Source: JACMNW01 sp963708425
Lineage (GTDB): Bacteria > Pseudomonadota > Alphaproteobacteria > Rhodobacterales > Rhodobacteraceae
Direction: 5' to 3'
Assembly (NCBI GenBank): GCA_963708425.1
Contig: OY970206.1
Coordinates: 1,674,001-1,738,000 of the forward strand
DNA length: 64,000 nucleotides
Below are positions 17,815 to 26,443 of this stretch, one piece after another. The translations under genes and the position numbers were made by a program. Position 1 is the stretch's first letter. Every line of letters starts with the position of its first letter. Under the pieces are notes generated by a model. It worked only from the letters and a program-made list of their open reading frames with translations, did no database searches and was not told the origin of the DNA.

Positions 17815-18650
17815 CTGTTTGCCGTCAGAAAAGCCGCCGACAAAACGCCGTCAAACGTGCGCGCGGTCGGGCCCGTCAACCAGACACCATCATCGCGGTA
17901 GTCCACCTCCAGCATGCCGCCATCGACGTCGATCCTTACCGAACGCCCGGTCAAGCCGCGCCTGTTGGCCGCGACGGCCACTGCGCAAACCCCGGATCCG
18001 CAGGCCAGCGTCACCCCTGCGCCGCGCTCCCACACCCGCATTCGCATCCGGTCGGGGCCGGTTACTGTCACAAATTCCACATTAGCTCGTTCGGGAAACA
18101 GCGGGTCGTACTCCAGTAACGGGCCCTGCCGCAAAAGATCGACCGCTTCGGCATCGGCCACAAAGAACACTGCATGCGGATTGCCCATGCCAACGCCCAC
18201 TGGATCGCCTGGCAAGGGCAGGTGCAGCGTATCCACCGCCCGCGCAAGCGGTATATCGGCCCAATCCAGCTGCGGCTGCCCCATGTTGACGCTGACCAGA
18301 CCATCGGTGCGCCGAACTGCCGCCAGATTGCCACGCGCGGTTACCAAATTGACCGACGACTTGCCCATCTCTGTCATCACATAATCAGAAATGCAGCGGG
18401 TGGCATTGCCGCAGGCAGCAGCACGCGACCCGTCGCTGTTCCAAAACTCCAAAGCAAAATCGGCATCGGCGTGATTGCGAATTTCGGCCAGTTGGTCAAA
18501 CCCGACGCCACGGTGACGGTCACCGATGGCGCGCGCCAAAGTAGCTGTCATCACCGCCTCGCGCCCGCGCGAATCGATCACCACGAAATCATTGCCGAGC
18601 CCATGCATTTTCATGAAGGGCAGGCCGGAGGCAGCACGCGTTTCCATCAT
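17811..18650 (-). CDS. dapF: Diaminopimelate epimerase DapF
   Basis: DapF converts LL- to meso-diaminopimelate for lysine and peptidoglycan synthesis. The 279-residue product begins with FMKMHGLGNDFVVID and carries both active-site cysteine motifs, AACGNATRC and ACGSGVCAVA. Two adjacent ATG codons (18650 and 18647) could start it. It is the first gene of a dapF-mtaB pair and is divergent from tRNA-Lys. Confidence 0.97.
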   Translation of the reverse strand: MMETRAASGLPFMKMHGLGNDFVVIDSRGREAVMTATLARAIGDRHRGVGFDQLAEIRNHADADFALEFWNSDGSRAAACGNATRCISDYVMTEMGKSSVNLVTARGNLAAVRRTDGLVSVNMGQPQLDWADIPLARAVDTLHLPLPGDPVGVGMGNPHAVFFVADAEAVDLLRQGPLLEYDPLFPERANVEFVTVTGPDRMRMRVWERGAGVTLACGSGVCAVAVAANRRGLTGRSVRIDVDGGMLEVDYRDDGVWLTGPTARTFDGVLSAAFLTANR

Positions 18651-18715
18651 GACCCGCCTATACCCCGCCGATATGGTTTTTGCCAGACCACCCGAAGGTT
18701 TCGCGGTTTTGGCCC

Positions 18716-18744
18716 TTGACCACCCCCCCTGAAGTTTCTATGCA
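18716..18744 (+). promoter_or_regulatory. Sigma-70-type promoter of tRNA-Lys
   Basis: TTGACC at 18716-18721 and TATGCA at 18739-18744 are separated by exactly 17 nt, close to the housekeeping consensus. Transcription would begin a few bases before the tRNA at 18757. Confidence 0.6.
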
Positions 18745-18756
18745 CCCCCCTTGCGT

Positions 18757-18832
18757 GGGCCGGTAGCTCAGTTGGTAGAGCAACTGACTTTTAATCAGTA
18801 GGTCTCGGGTTCGGATCCCGACCGGCTCACCA
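18757..18832 (+). tRNA. tRNA-Lys (anticodon TTT)
   Basis: The 76-nt gene folds into a full cloverleaf. The acceptor GGGCCGG pairs with CCGGCTC (one G-T wobble), the D-loop is present, and the anticodon arm ACTGA-CTTTTAA-TCAGT carries TTT. The T-arm is CGGGTTCGGATCCCG and the encoded 3' end is ACCA. It reads AAA and AAG lysine codons. Confidence 0.97.
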
Positions 18833-18895
18833 AATTACTCGGATGATCGAGCGTCTTTTGACCGCTCCATGGCTGTTTCGCCGCTAACAACATAA

Positions 18896-18920
18896 ACTGC
18901 CCCGCCGACGGCAGGGCAGT
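18896..18920 (-). terminator. Likely terminator of the VPLPA-CTERM gene
   Basis: ACTGCCC at 18896-18902 pairs with GGGCAGT at 18914-18920, and the inner bases GCC/GGC extend the stem. On the minus strand it lies about 20 nt after the stop codon of the sorting-signal protein, followed by a short T-rich stretch. Confidence 0.5.
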
Positions 18921-18942
18921 CAGATGACCGGGTGTACTGCGG

Positions 18943-19479
18943 TTAGGCCAGAATGCGACGGCGCCGAGTGGTGAAAGCCAGCGCTCCAGCAGCCCCAAGC
19001 AACAGCAGGCCGCTTGCGGGCAACGGAACAGCAGCGGCGGCTATCTGATAATAGCCAAAGGCGAGCGCTGCGCCGCCATTGCCGCCCGGCACGTAGTCAA
19101 CGTACCACTGACCCGGAACTGGGCCAGCGCTACCCTCAAACGAAAAGGCGCATTCGCCGATGCCACAAAGGATCGGATTTGCGGCAATATCGGTGGTCAT
19201 GAAGGCGACAGAGTTGAACACTGCACCAAAAGGCGCGCCTGATCCATCGACATCCATCGCGATGGAGTCGAATATTGGGGCAAGCCCACCCACACCCAGA
19301 ACGTCAAAAACGCCACCCTTCACGGACATCAGTGCCGACGTCAACAAACCGCCTGCTGCTGGGGCCTCAAATGTGCCCAGCAGATCGGTAGTGCCATCTT
19401 TGAAAACGTCGTAGGTAGCGGCGCCTGCGGGGCCCGCGGCCAACAAAATGCAACCCGCGGCAAGAGATCGGAAATTCAT
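18943..19479 (-). CDS. Exported protein with VPLPA-CTERM sorting signal
   Basis: The 178-residue product has an N-terminal signal peptide (MNFRSLAAGCILLAAGPAGAA). It ends with VPLPASG, a hydrophobic helix and the basic tail TTRRRR. This tripartite C-terminus is a PEP-CTERM-like signal of the VPLPA class, which directs exosortase-type processing and surface attachment. The middle is low-complexity and Gly/Asp-rich with no recognisable catalytic domain. The start is ATG 19479 with GAGG upstream; an in-frame GTG at 19491 is less likely. No exosortase is encoded in the window. Confidence 0.85.
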   Translation of the reverse strand: MNFRSLAAGCILLAAGPAGAATYDVFKDGTTDLLGTFEAPAAGGLLTSALMSVKGGVFDVLGVGGLAPIFDSIAMDVDGSGAPFGAVFNSVAFMTTDIAANPILCGIGECAFSFEGSAGPVPGQWYVDYVPGGNGGAALAFGYYQIAAAAVPLPASGLLLLGAAGALAFTTRRRRILA

Positions 19480-20095
19480 TTTAAGCCTCACAAAGTTGTT
19501 TACAAAAAGTAGTTGATTGTATCTCAGATTCTGGGAAAAATCGACGATTTTCGAACGGTTCAGCTTCGCCCGCTAACCCATAGGTAGAGTCACAAAAATG
19601 TTTGGTGGGTGACGGTTCATGCCGTCGGTGATCTGGGTGTCGAAGCCGAATCGGGCCTACTGATGACAGCTGGATTTGGGCAGAAGGGACGGTGCCTTTT
19701 GCCTTGCGCGCCACAAACTAGTTTGCCCATGTTGAGGTGTCCATTTCTTGCAATGACGCTTCGATGACGATCTAACCTTACGTGTGTCTTGATTCGGCGT
19801 ATTTCGGCGGCTGCAAGGCACCTACCTTCGTCGAGCACTGGGGATTGTTGTCGTGGAGGCGGAGTTTGGAGATGCGGATGCTACCGCGCTGGCAAAGAGA
19901 AATGAACGGTTGGGGGTCAGTTTTGTGCAGATCAAGGGATGGCTGCGAAGCGTATCCTCCGGTCAGGTGCAGCGCCAGCCAACTGACAAGACAGGTCGCC
20001 AAATCGGTGGTTCGTAGCGTAAACTTGCACCGACAGGGCTGACAGGCCCGGCTGGATATTCGTGAACTTAGGGGCTTTGGGTCAACGGAGGTAAC
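19480..20095. other. 616-nt stretch without a convincing gene
   Basis: This is the divergent region between the VPLPA-CTERM gene and the PAP2-like gene. Short open frames exist on both strands, but none has a good ribosome-binding site and recognisable protein together. It is more AT-rich near 19490-19560, where promoters probably lie. The right end carries the GGAGG ribosome-binding site of the PAP2-like gene. It may hold degraded gene remnants, but I could not identify any. Confidence 0.5.
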
Positions 20096-21187
20096 ATGGC
20101 GACGTCAAACAAAAGCAATAAATCCAACAAGTCGAATAAGTCGAACAAATCCAACAAGAGCGATTTCGACGACGACGAACTTTCGGCATTGGGCCAAGGG
20201 TCGTCATTGATGTTAAGCGAGGCTTTGCAATCGGCAATGCTGGCCTTCAATGGCCCCTTGGCAACAGTAACTGCCGACAGGCTGGTGCGCCCCAGTGAAG
20301 AGGACATTTATCGTCGTTTGAACAGCCGCCACCGCAGCCATCTAATTGCTTCTGCGCTGATGAACGGGGTGACGGTTGCCAGTGTGGGTGTCGATGATTT
20401 GCAGAGGCAAGCGCGGCTAAGTGTTGGAGCGTCAAACATCCTGTCCATGACGTTGGACACGAGGCCTGCTTCGCTTGGGTTTTGGCAGAACCAGATCAAC
20501 GATCTACGCACCCAGAAATGGAATCGCGACGACCGGTTGACCGAGATTGTTCTGCAGCAGACTGATATTATTAGCTTTTTAGGGCTGTCGGTGCCGATAA
20601 GTGCGGACACACACCCTTGGCTGATGGTGCTGATGGATGCCGTGCAAGACGCCGCGTTTCGGGTAGCGACAGAGATGAAAGATATTCTTCGGATGCCCCG
20701 ACCCGACGTGCTTGCGCATGACCTAGCGCCGCCGATAAGAACCCCGGCCCATAGTGCATTTCCAAGCGGCCATGCCACGGAGGCGTTTGCGGCGGCGGCG
20801 GTTCTGGGCGCGCTTTACCCGAAAAGCTTTGTATTGTTGCGCCAGATGGCCAACAGGATTGCGCTTAATCGGGGGTATGCGGGGGTGCATTATCCGATTG
20901 ATCACCATGCCGGGGCGGTTCTTGGCGATCTGCTGGGTGCGCATATCGTTAGCCGGATGTTTGCCGCCGACCCGCGCACGAACCCAGCACATGGCGAGTA
21001 CACATTTTCTACAGCAACACCGCCTACTGGTTCCGCGCTTGGTGTTTCGGTGGAAGATTTTGCCTTGCAACCACCGATTCTTGCGGCGCTTGCAGCACGG
21101 CCGACTGGTGCTCCGGTGGGTAGCACCGGCATCTTGCCGTGGCTGGCTGGCAAAGTCTTGGTCGATGTTGGGACCGATGCATCATGA
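20096..21187 (+). CDS. PAP2-superfamily protein, vanadium haloperoxidase-like, with N-terminal (Asn-Lys-Ser)6
   Basis: The 363-residue protein has all three motifs shared by PAP2 acid phosphatases and vanadium haloperoxidases: K195 with R202-P203, PSGH (223-226), and R259xxxG263xH265xxxD269. Sequence alone does not separate phosphatase from haloperoxidase, though the soluble character favours the haloperoxidase-like branch. Residues 5-22 are six perfect Asn-Lys-Ser repeats followed by an acidic patch. There is no signal peptide or membrane segment. A GGAGG ribosome-binding site precedes the ATG. Its stop overlaps the subtilase start (ATGA), so the two proteins are made in step. Confidence 0.85.
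   Translation: MATSNKSNKSNKSNKSNKSNKSDFDDDELSALGQGSSLMLSEALQSAMLAFNGPLATVTADRLVRPSEEDIYRRLNSRHRSHLIASALMNGVTVASVGVDDLQRQARLSVGASNILSMTLDTRPASLGFWQNQINDLRTQKWNRDDRLTEIVLQQTDIISFLGLSVPISADTHPWLMVLMDAVQDAAFRVATEMKDILRMPRPDVLAHDLAPPIRTPAHSAFPSGHATEAFAAAAVLGALYPKSFVLLRQMANRIALNRGYAGVHYPIDHHAGAVLGDLLGAHIVSRMFAADPRTNPAHGEYTFSTATPPTGSALGVSVEDFALQPPILAALAARPTGAPVGSTGILPWLAGKVLVDVGTDAS
20108..20161 (+). repeat. Nine-nucleotide coding repeat, six units (Asn-Lys-Ser)
   Basis: Six consecutive AAY-AAR-TCN/AGC codon triplets encode an unbroken NKS tract. The third bases and serine codons differ between units, so the peptide appears selected, or the expansion is old, rather than being recent slippage. Confidence 0.85.
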
Positions 21188-22959
21188 GCGATGATCTGGC
21201 GATTTCTGACCCAGTTCCAGTGGTGGGAAGCTTGTTGCCATACAACTACATACCTGCGGCTTTCGCGCAGCTGGTGGCACCTCAGGATTATATCAACCGT
21301 ATTGTCTTTGTGTTGCCCGGCAACAGCGACGAGCCCCGCGCCAGCATCCGATACCATGTTGCGTCGGCAAAGACGCTGTCCGAGCCTGGCGTTTTGGCTA
21401 AATTTTTGAATGACCGCGAGTTTGGTGATGAGGATACTTTTCGTCGTGCTTTTCTGGGGCCTCCGACACGGTTGGAGGAAACCAATCCCAATGATCCGCC
21501 AACACTGGCGTTTGACCGTATCGAACTGGCAAATGCCGAAAAATTCGACCAAGTGGCGGTGATCATCGACATCGGCATAGCCTTTTGGAATGCGCGCTTC
21601 CGCACCGCTACAGGATCGCGGTTCAAGGCCATGCGGTATTTGGACTTTGATGCCATCGGCGCGGGCTTGCCACCTTTCACGGGCTTGGGCGAAGCCGATA
21701 TCGACGCACTTTGCGCAGTTTCGGATGGGCCGGATGGCTCTGCCAAGGTGGTGGCAGAGCTTGGCCAGCAGTTTCCAGACAGCTATTTTGGCCGGGGTGG
21801 CGGGGCGGTGCCCGATGCAGTGTGGCACGGCACTGCGACGGCCGACTTGATGGCCGGCCTGCCACCCGGCACGGAAGACAGCACCGCCCTATTCGGGATC
21901 GAGGTGCCGATGGCCGTGCTGCGCGACGCCGATGGCGACAACCTGACGACTGTGCTGACGCTGTTGGTCGAAGCGGCGTTGGAAATGACGGCGGGCCTTG
22001 CGGATAAACCTCTAGTCGTCATGATGCCTTGGGGGTTCAGTGCAGGGCCGCAAGATGGTAGCCATCCTGCGGCACAGGCAATTCAGCAGGCCTTGGCATC
22101 ACGACGTCGGCGGAGAGTTACCCTTCTTGTGCCCGCCGGTAACCACCTGCAAGACCGCGGATGCGCACGCCTGCTGCCCAGCGACAAACCAACGCGGGAA
22201 GAAGTAGTTTGGCACCTGCCACCAGATGATTTTTCGCAGAATACCGTGGAAATCTGCGTTACGCCGTCGGTAGCGCCCTCGCCGTCGGGTGTGCAGACAG
22301 TCCGTATCAGCCCACCGTTTGGGGCAGCTTTCGTTGTAGCAATCAAGGAAAGCCATCAGGCGGTTGTCTGGCGCGGTGGGCAGATCATTGGGGTTTTGCT
22401 GCGTTTTCGCGACATCGCATCGGGGCCGCGCCTGCGGCTTACCTTCGCACCGACAGGTTGGCGAATACCCGGCCAGCGCCCGACACCTGCAGGCAACTGG
22501 ACGTTGTCGTTCAGCCGCACCGACGACGTTTCGCTTTGGGTGCTGCGCGATGACCGTGACCGGATGCTTGACGGCCCATTCCCACGTCGCGCCTCGTTCT
22601 TTGATGCGCTTGCGTACCGGGAGCGCGAAGCACTGGGTGACTACGTTCTGACTGATGATCCGGGGTCGGCGGTCGTTCGGTCTGGCACGGTTTCGGTCCT
22701 TGCTACGACTACATCTAGGCCCGTTGTCGCTGTGCAGGCAAATGAGCAGTTTATCACAAAGCCAGAGGCACAGGCGTGGTATTCAGGTCGGCGGGCGGAC
22801 GGTCAGGCCATAGCAACGACAGAATTGGTCGATGCCGAGCGTCGGGGAAGCGGTGTTCTGGCATCTGCAAACGGCACATGGCAGCGCGAACGTATCACGG
22901 GCACCTCTGCGGCTGTTGCCCTACACGCGCGCAGATTGCTGGGCCTGCCAAGCTCTTAG
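21184..22959 (+). CDS. S8 family (subtilisin-like) serine protease without signal peptide
   Basis: The 591-residue product carries a complete subtilase catalytic set: Asp129 in VAVIIDIGIAFWN, His215 in WHGTATADLMAG, oxyanion Asn320 in LLVPAGNH and Ser575 in TGTSAAVALHARRLL. The active serine sits only 16 residues from the C-terminus. About 255 residues separate it from Asn320, far more than in a minimal subtilase, so a domain is inserted there. No signal peptide is seen; the first 120 residues may be a prodomain or adaptor. The ATG overlaps the stop of the PAP2-like gene. The gene converges with a SARP-type regulator, with 2 nt between the stops. Confidence 0.85.
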   Translation: MSDDLAISDPVPVVGSLLPYNYIPAAFAQLVAPQDYINRIVFVLPGNSDEPRASIRYHVASAKTLSEPGVLAKFLNDREFGDEDTFRRAFLGPPTRLEETNPNDPPTLAFDRIELANAEKFDQVAVIIDIGIAFWNARFRTATGSRFKAMRYLDFDAIGAGLPPFTGLGEADIDALCAVSDGPDGSAKVVAELGQQFPDSYFGRGGGAVPDAVWHGTATADLMAGLPPGTEDSTALFGIEVPMAVLRDADGDNLTTVLTLLVEAALEMTAGLADKPLVVMMPWGFSAGPQDGSHPAAQAIQQALASRRRRRVTLLVPAGNHLQDRGCARLLPSDKPTREEVVWHLPPDDFSQNTVEICVTPSVAPSPSGVQTVRISPPFGAAFVVAIKESHQAVVWRGGQIIGVLLRFRDIASGPRLRLTFAPTGWRIPGQRPTPAGNWTLSFSRTDDVSLWVLRDDRDRMLDGPFPRRASFFDALAYREREALGDYVLTDDPGSAVVRSGTVSVLATTTSRPVVAVQANEQFITKPEAQAWYSGRRADGQAIATTELVDAERRGSGVLASANGTWQRERITGTSAAVALHARRLLGLPSS

Positions 22960-22961
22960 TG

Positions 22962-24533
22962 TCAGGAAAGCAGTGTGCGAAGCCGTTCGATCAAACCTAA
23001 GTTGCGTAGCGTGACGATCGGATAGTCATCATTGAGAAGGATCTTGAGGGTAAAGTCGGGCTCCAAGCGGCGCAGTTGGGCAGCGTACCGAGCGGCGTCG
23101 TCGGGCTTGTCGGTAAGGCAGGACAGCGCCGCCAGATACCGCAGCGCAGGCCGGTAGAACGGCATCTTGCGATGGCTGGACAGTGCCAGATCAAGTGCCG
23201 TGTCAATGCGACCGACACTGAGGGCGGACAGGCAGCTTTGCATATCCCAGCTAAAGCTGTGCGGCAGCCCTGCTGCGTTCTTGCGGGCGCGGTCGGCTAC
23301 AATGTCTGCTTCGGCATACCTGTTCTGAAGGATCAGTGACTGACTAAGGGCATCAAGCGCGTAGGGGTTGGTTTCATCCTGTTCTACCGCCCGGGTAGCA
23401 AGGTAGTGAGCTGTATCTTGATCATTCGCCAACTTGAGCATGATCTGCGATACCAGCGCCAGAACAACGGGATGATCGGGTGCTATGAGTAGCGCCTCTT
23501 GGCCATAGTCCATTGCCTCGATCAATTTTGATGCATCAGCCTCGCGGAACTCCAGCGCTTCGGTCAGACGTACAAAGCCGCGCCACGCCAGCGCAGGACC
23601 CCGCAAATCACCTTCCATTGCACCGCTGAGCAATTCTTCGGCCTTAGCAAGCCCTGCTCGGTCAAATTCGAAGACGCGTCGGATTGCCCGGTTGATCGCA
23701 GACAATGACGCAAGGCCGGGGGTCGATACCACTGTGTCAGCAACCGCCTGAACGGCGCGATTTACGGCGCGCGACGCTTCTTCAGAGTCCCAGATATCGG
23801 CAAGCGCAGGCACCAACGCCAGCCGCCCCGACCAGACGATCCGACGGTTTGGATTTCCCGTGACCCGGATCAAGACAAAGGCGGTAGCGGTGTCATCCAG
23901 ACATTCAAGTTCTATCCGGGCAGCGGGCTGATCATCGGCTACCAGCCGATCCTCGGCATCCATTTCGATGACGTCCAGATCGCCCAACAGGCCGAGGCCC
24001 GCCGAGATTCGTTGTGACAGGGCACGCAGGATGAATGCTCCCCGCGCGGTGCCCGACCGGTCGATACGGTAGATCAATGCGATGGGTCGATGGGCCCGCA
24101 CCGGCAGAGATGTTGTCGCAAAGGCAGGCAACGGCGCTGGAACGTCTTGTTGCATCCGAAGGGTGCGCAACCAGTCCGAAAACTCGGGGTCGGCAATATC
24201 AATGTCGTCAAGCAATTCGCCCATTGCTGGATCAAACGCATCCGCGATTGGAATAGGTGGGGTGATCCAGATCGCTGACCTATCACTTTGCAGCCGATCA
24301 CCCAAATCCCCCAGCGCTTTGCGCACGTTGGATAGGGCCTGTCGGCTGCTGCCGGAGGCCTGTTCAGGGGTGCGGTCACTCCATAATTTGTCTTGTATCC
24401 AATTGCGCGTACGCCGTTGCCCCGGCGACATCAAAAGAAGCGCCAACAACCCTCGTTCCTTGATGCCTTTGGGTGTCACGTCCCGGTCTTGATCGTCGAA
24501 AATGCGGAACGGCCCATTCAACTGGAGGCGCAT
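22962..24533 (-). CDS. SARP/OmpR-type winged-helix regulator with TPR-like repeats
   Basis: The 523-residue protein opens with MRLQLNGPFRIFDDQDRDVT and GIKERGLLALLLMSPGQRRTR, the wing and recognition-helix region of SARP-like (OmpR-fold) DNA-binding domains (about residues 1-95). A central region of unknown fold follows (about 120-300). The C-terminal half is helical and TPR-like (for example EALLIAPDHPVVLALVSQ and AVEQDETNPYALDALSQS). No kinase receiver domain is present. It converges on the subtilase with a 2-nt gap, so it is the natural candidate regulator of the PAP2-subtilase pair. It lies 54 nt downstream of the EamA transporter on the same strand. Confidence 0.8.
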   Translation of the reverse strand: MRLQLNGPFRIFDDQDRDVTPKGIKERGLLALLLMSPGQRRTRNWIQDKLWSDRTPEQASGSSRQALSNVRKALGDLGDRLQSDRSAIWITPPIPIADAFDPAMGELLDDIDIADPEFSDWLRTLRMQQDVPAPLPAFATTSLPVRAHRPIALIYRIDRSGTARGAFILRALSQRISAGLGLLGDLDVIEMDAEDRLVADDQPAARIELECLDDTATAFVLIRVTGNPNRRIVWSGRLALVPALADIWDSEEASRAVNRAVQAVADTVVSTPGLASLSAINRAIRRVFEFDRAGLAKAEELLSGAMEGDLRGPALAWRGFVRLTEALEFREADASKLIEAMDYGQEALLIAPDHPVVLALVSQIMLKLANDQDTAHYLATRAVEQDETNPYALDALSQSLILQNRYAEADIVADRARKNAAGLPHSFSWDMQSCLSALSVGRIDTALDLALSSHRKMPFYRPALRYLAALSCLTDKPDDAARYAAQLRRLEPDFTLKILLNDDYPIVTLRNLGLIERLRTLLS

Positions 24534-24587
24534 GGGGCGTCACCTTGCCTGGTCATGAAGTCTATTTTGCGAACAATTATGCGATTA

Positions 24588-25631
24588 TTACCGTTCTGGA
24601 TAACGCCGCGTCAAGTTTCGTAAGCTAGCGTCGCGCGCTGCTTTGGCAGCAACGGGAACAGGCTTTTGGCCCAATCCCTTTTGGACCTCGGGAATGGACT
24701 CAGATTGCACGGATGGTAAGGCAGGTGCACGTGCAACTATGAAGATCGCAAGCAGCATCAGGGTGCATCCCAGTATTGGCAGCGAACTGGGGCGTTCACC
24801 CAGCACCAATATCGCCCCGGCCGCGCCAAACAAACTTTCCGCTGCTACCAGCACCGCTCCGGTCGAGGCGGAAACCCGTGCCTGTGCGGCGGCGGTCAAC
24901 CCAAAGGCAACAGCAGTCGAAAACAGCCCAAGGTACAGCACTTCGGGCAGCGCGCCGCCCAATGTGCCGGGCTGTGTAGGTGCAAAGGACAACAGAAGGG
25001 CGCCGGCGAAAACCATGGTCAGTAAGCAGTGCAGAAATGTAGTTGCCAGCGGCTTGCCGTGAGCCGTTGCGTGCCGTGACAGGGCGACCATCCATCCAGC
25101 GTAAAACACCGCCGACACAAGGCACGCCATATCGCCGACATTCAATGTCGCCAAGGATCGACCAGCCCCGCTTAGCAGAAAAGCCCCGATCAGGGTCAAA
25201 ATCGCCGCGACGGCGATATTCGGGCCTAAATTTTCTCTTAGCAGCAAGAAAGCGATCAGCGGAGTCAACACGCAGGCAACGTTCACCAGAAAGCTAGCGT
25301 TGGTCACGCTGGCGGTCTGATAGCCCCATTGCTGCGTCATGACAGCACCTGCAAAAAGGGCCGACGGCAAAAACGCGCTTTTGATCCATGCGGCGCGGCT
25401 GGTAACCTTGATTATATCCCTTAGGGCAAATGGCAGAAGCGCCGCAGCTGCTACTAGATTGCGTGCGACCACGGCTGCAACCGGGTCCATGTCTTGCAGC
25501 ACCGTCTTGTTGGCAACATTGCCGGAGCCCCAAAAAAAAGCGGCAGCCAACAGCATCAGAACCGCCACTTTTTGGCTACGCGCGCAAATGGCCTTGTCAA
25601 CCGGCGCACCAATGCTTTGAAAAAGTTCCAT
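24588..25631 (-). CDS. EamA/DMT-family transporter
   Basis: The 347-residue product shows ten predicted hydrophobic segments arranged as two EamA repeats. Typical stretches are LAAAFFWGSGNVANKTVLQ at the start, VARNLVAAAALLPFAL, and LVAAESLFGAAGAILVLGE at the end. DMT transporters export or import small metabolites such as amino acids or nucleosides; the substrate cannot be read from sequence. The C-terminus has an extra hydrophilic tail of about 45 residues. It is on the same strand as the SARP-type regulator. Confidence 0.87.
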   Translation of the reverse strand: MELFQSIGAPVDKAICARSQKVAVLMLLAAAFFWGSGNVANKTVLQDMDPVAAVVARNLVAAAALLPFALRDIIKVTSRAAWIKSAFLPSALFAGAVMTQQWGYQTASVTNASFLVNVACVLTPLIAFLLLRENLGPNIAVAAILTLIGAFLLSGAGRSLATLNVGDMACLVSAVFYAGWMVALSRHATAHGKPLATTFLHCLLTMVFAGALLLSFAPTQPGTLGGALPEVLYLGLFSTAVAFGLTAAAQARVSASTGAVLVAAESLFGAAGAILVLGERPSSLPILGCTLMLLAIFIVARAPALPSVQSESIPEVQKGLGQKPVPVAAKAARDASLRNLTRRYPER

Positions 25632-26050
25632 TCAAATATACCCTCAAATACCGCCGTCGGGCGGCGCACGGAATAGTGCGACGCCGTGATGTGATTGCTG
25701 GCCAAGAGGTGTCAGAAACCCGTCATCGCTCCGCAATCAAGTGGTCGCGGGGGAAGGCTGATGGCGAATTCTTGCCGTTGATTGACCTGAAACCATCGCG
25801 CAAAACAATGGGCGCAGACTTTTCAGCCACTGTCGCCCGCTGCCCTTGATCGGTGCATACAGTCAGCGACAACCGTGCGAAGCAAACCGCGCTCCAATGC
25901 CCGCCCCGTCATTGAGGTTTCGTATCTGCAGTGATACCCTGCTAGCAAGCCCAGCACCGGGGCCTTATCGGCGCGCCACCGAAGGAGGACAATGTCCTGT
26001 CTCATTCTGATCCTACGACCGGGCTTCCGGTCGGTCCGCGGGCCCCTCGT
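25632..26050. other. 419-nt intergenic region upstream of rsfS
   Basis: The EamA gene and rsfS diverge from this stretch. An open frame on the plus strand (to 25849) reads out of the antisense of the transporter and its end has no recognisable domain, so I do not call it. Promoters for both genes are expected here, but no strong -35/-10 pair stands out. nadD, a common neighbour of rsfS, is not visible. Confidence 0.4.
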
Positions 26051-26443
26051 ATGACGGCTTTGGCGAAATCCGGTGCTGATGGTGCCAAGCAACTTTCCAG
26101 CGAAGAACTGCTAGCCCACATCCTTGCGTCGCTTGACGATGACAAGGCCGAAGAGGTTGTGCAAATTGATCTGCGTGGTCGGTCGGAAATGGCCGATTAC
26201 ATGGTGATTTGTTCGGGTCGATCGACTCGGCAGGTCGCATCGATCTCGGAAAAGCTGGTTGACCGACTGAAGCAGGAAGATGGCCGTCTGTGCAAGATCG
26301 AGGGCAAAGATACTGGCGATTGGGTGCTGATTGATGCTGGCGATGTGATTGTGCACGTCTTCCGCCCCGAAGTGCGTGATTTCTATCAGCTTGAAAAGAT
26401 GTGGCTGCCGGGCGGACATATGGGCGTGCGCGCAGAGGAATGA
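26051..26443 (+). CDS. rsfS: Ribosome silencing factor RsfS
   Basis: RsfS binds ribosomal protein uL14 and blocks subunit joining under starvation. The 130-residue product carries the family signature DLRGRSEMADYMVICSGRST, then GDWVLIDAGDVIVHVF and FYQLEKMW. The ATG at 26051 opens a block of housekeeping genes on the plus strand, and the stop overlaps the rlmH start (ATGA). Confidence 0.95.
   Translation: MTALAKSGADGAKQLSSEELLAHILASLDDDKAEEVVQIDLRGRSEMADYMVICSGRSTRQVASISEKLVDRLKQEDGRLCKIEGKDTGDWVLIDAGDVIVHVFRPEVRDFYQLEKMWLPGGHMGVRAEE

Noticed and set aside
18757..19480. tRNA-Lys as an integration site for a genomic island
   Set aside because: I looked for a second copy of the tRNA 3' end further right and found none; no integrase gene is present.
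16500..20100. Chromosomal replication origin near the strand-composition switch
   Set aside because: No DnaA-box cluster, no AT-rich unwinding repeats and no dnaA/dnaN/parAB genes are visible; the switch is better kept as a possible rearrangement boundary.
20108..20161. CRISPR or non-coding tandem array
   Set aside because: The repeat is in frame, lacks spacers and encodes Asn-Lys-Ser units of a well-supported gene. No CRISPR array was seen elsewhere in the window.
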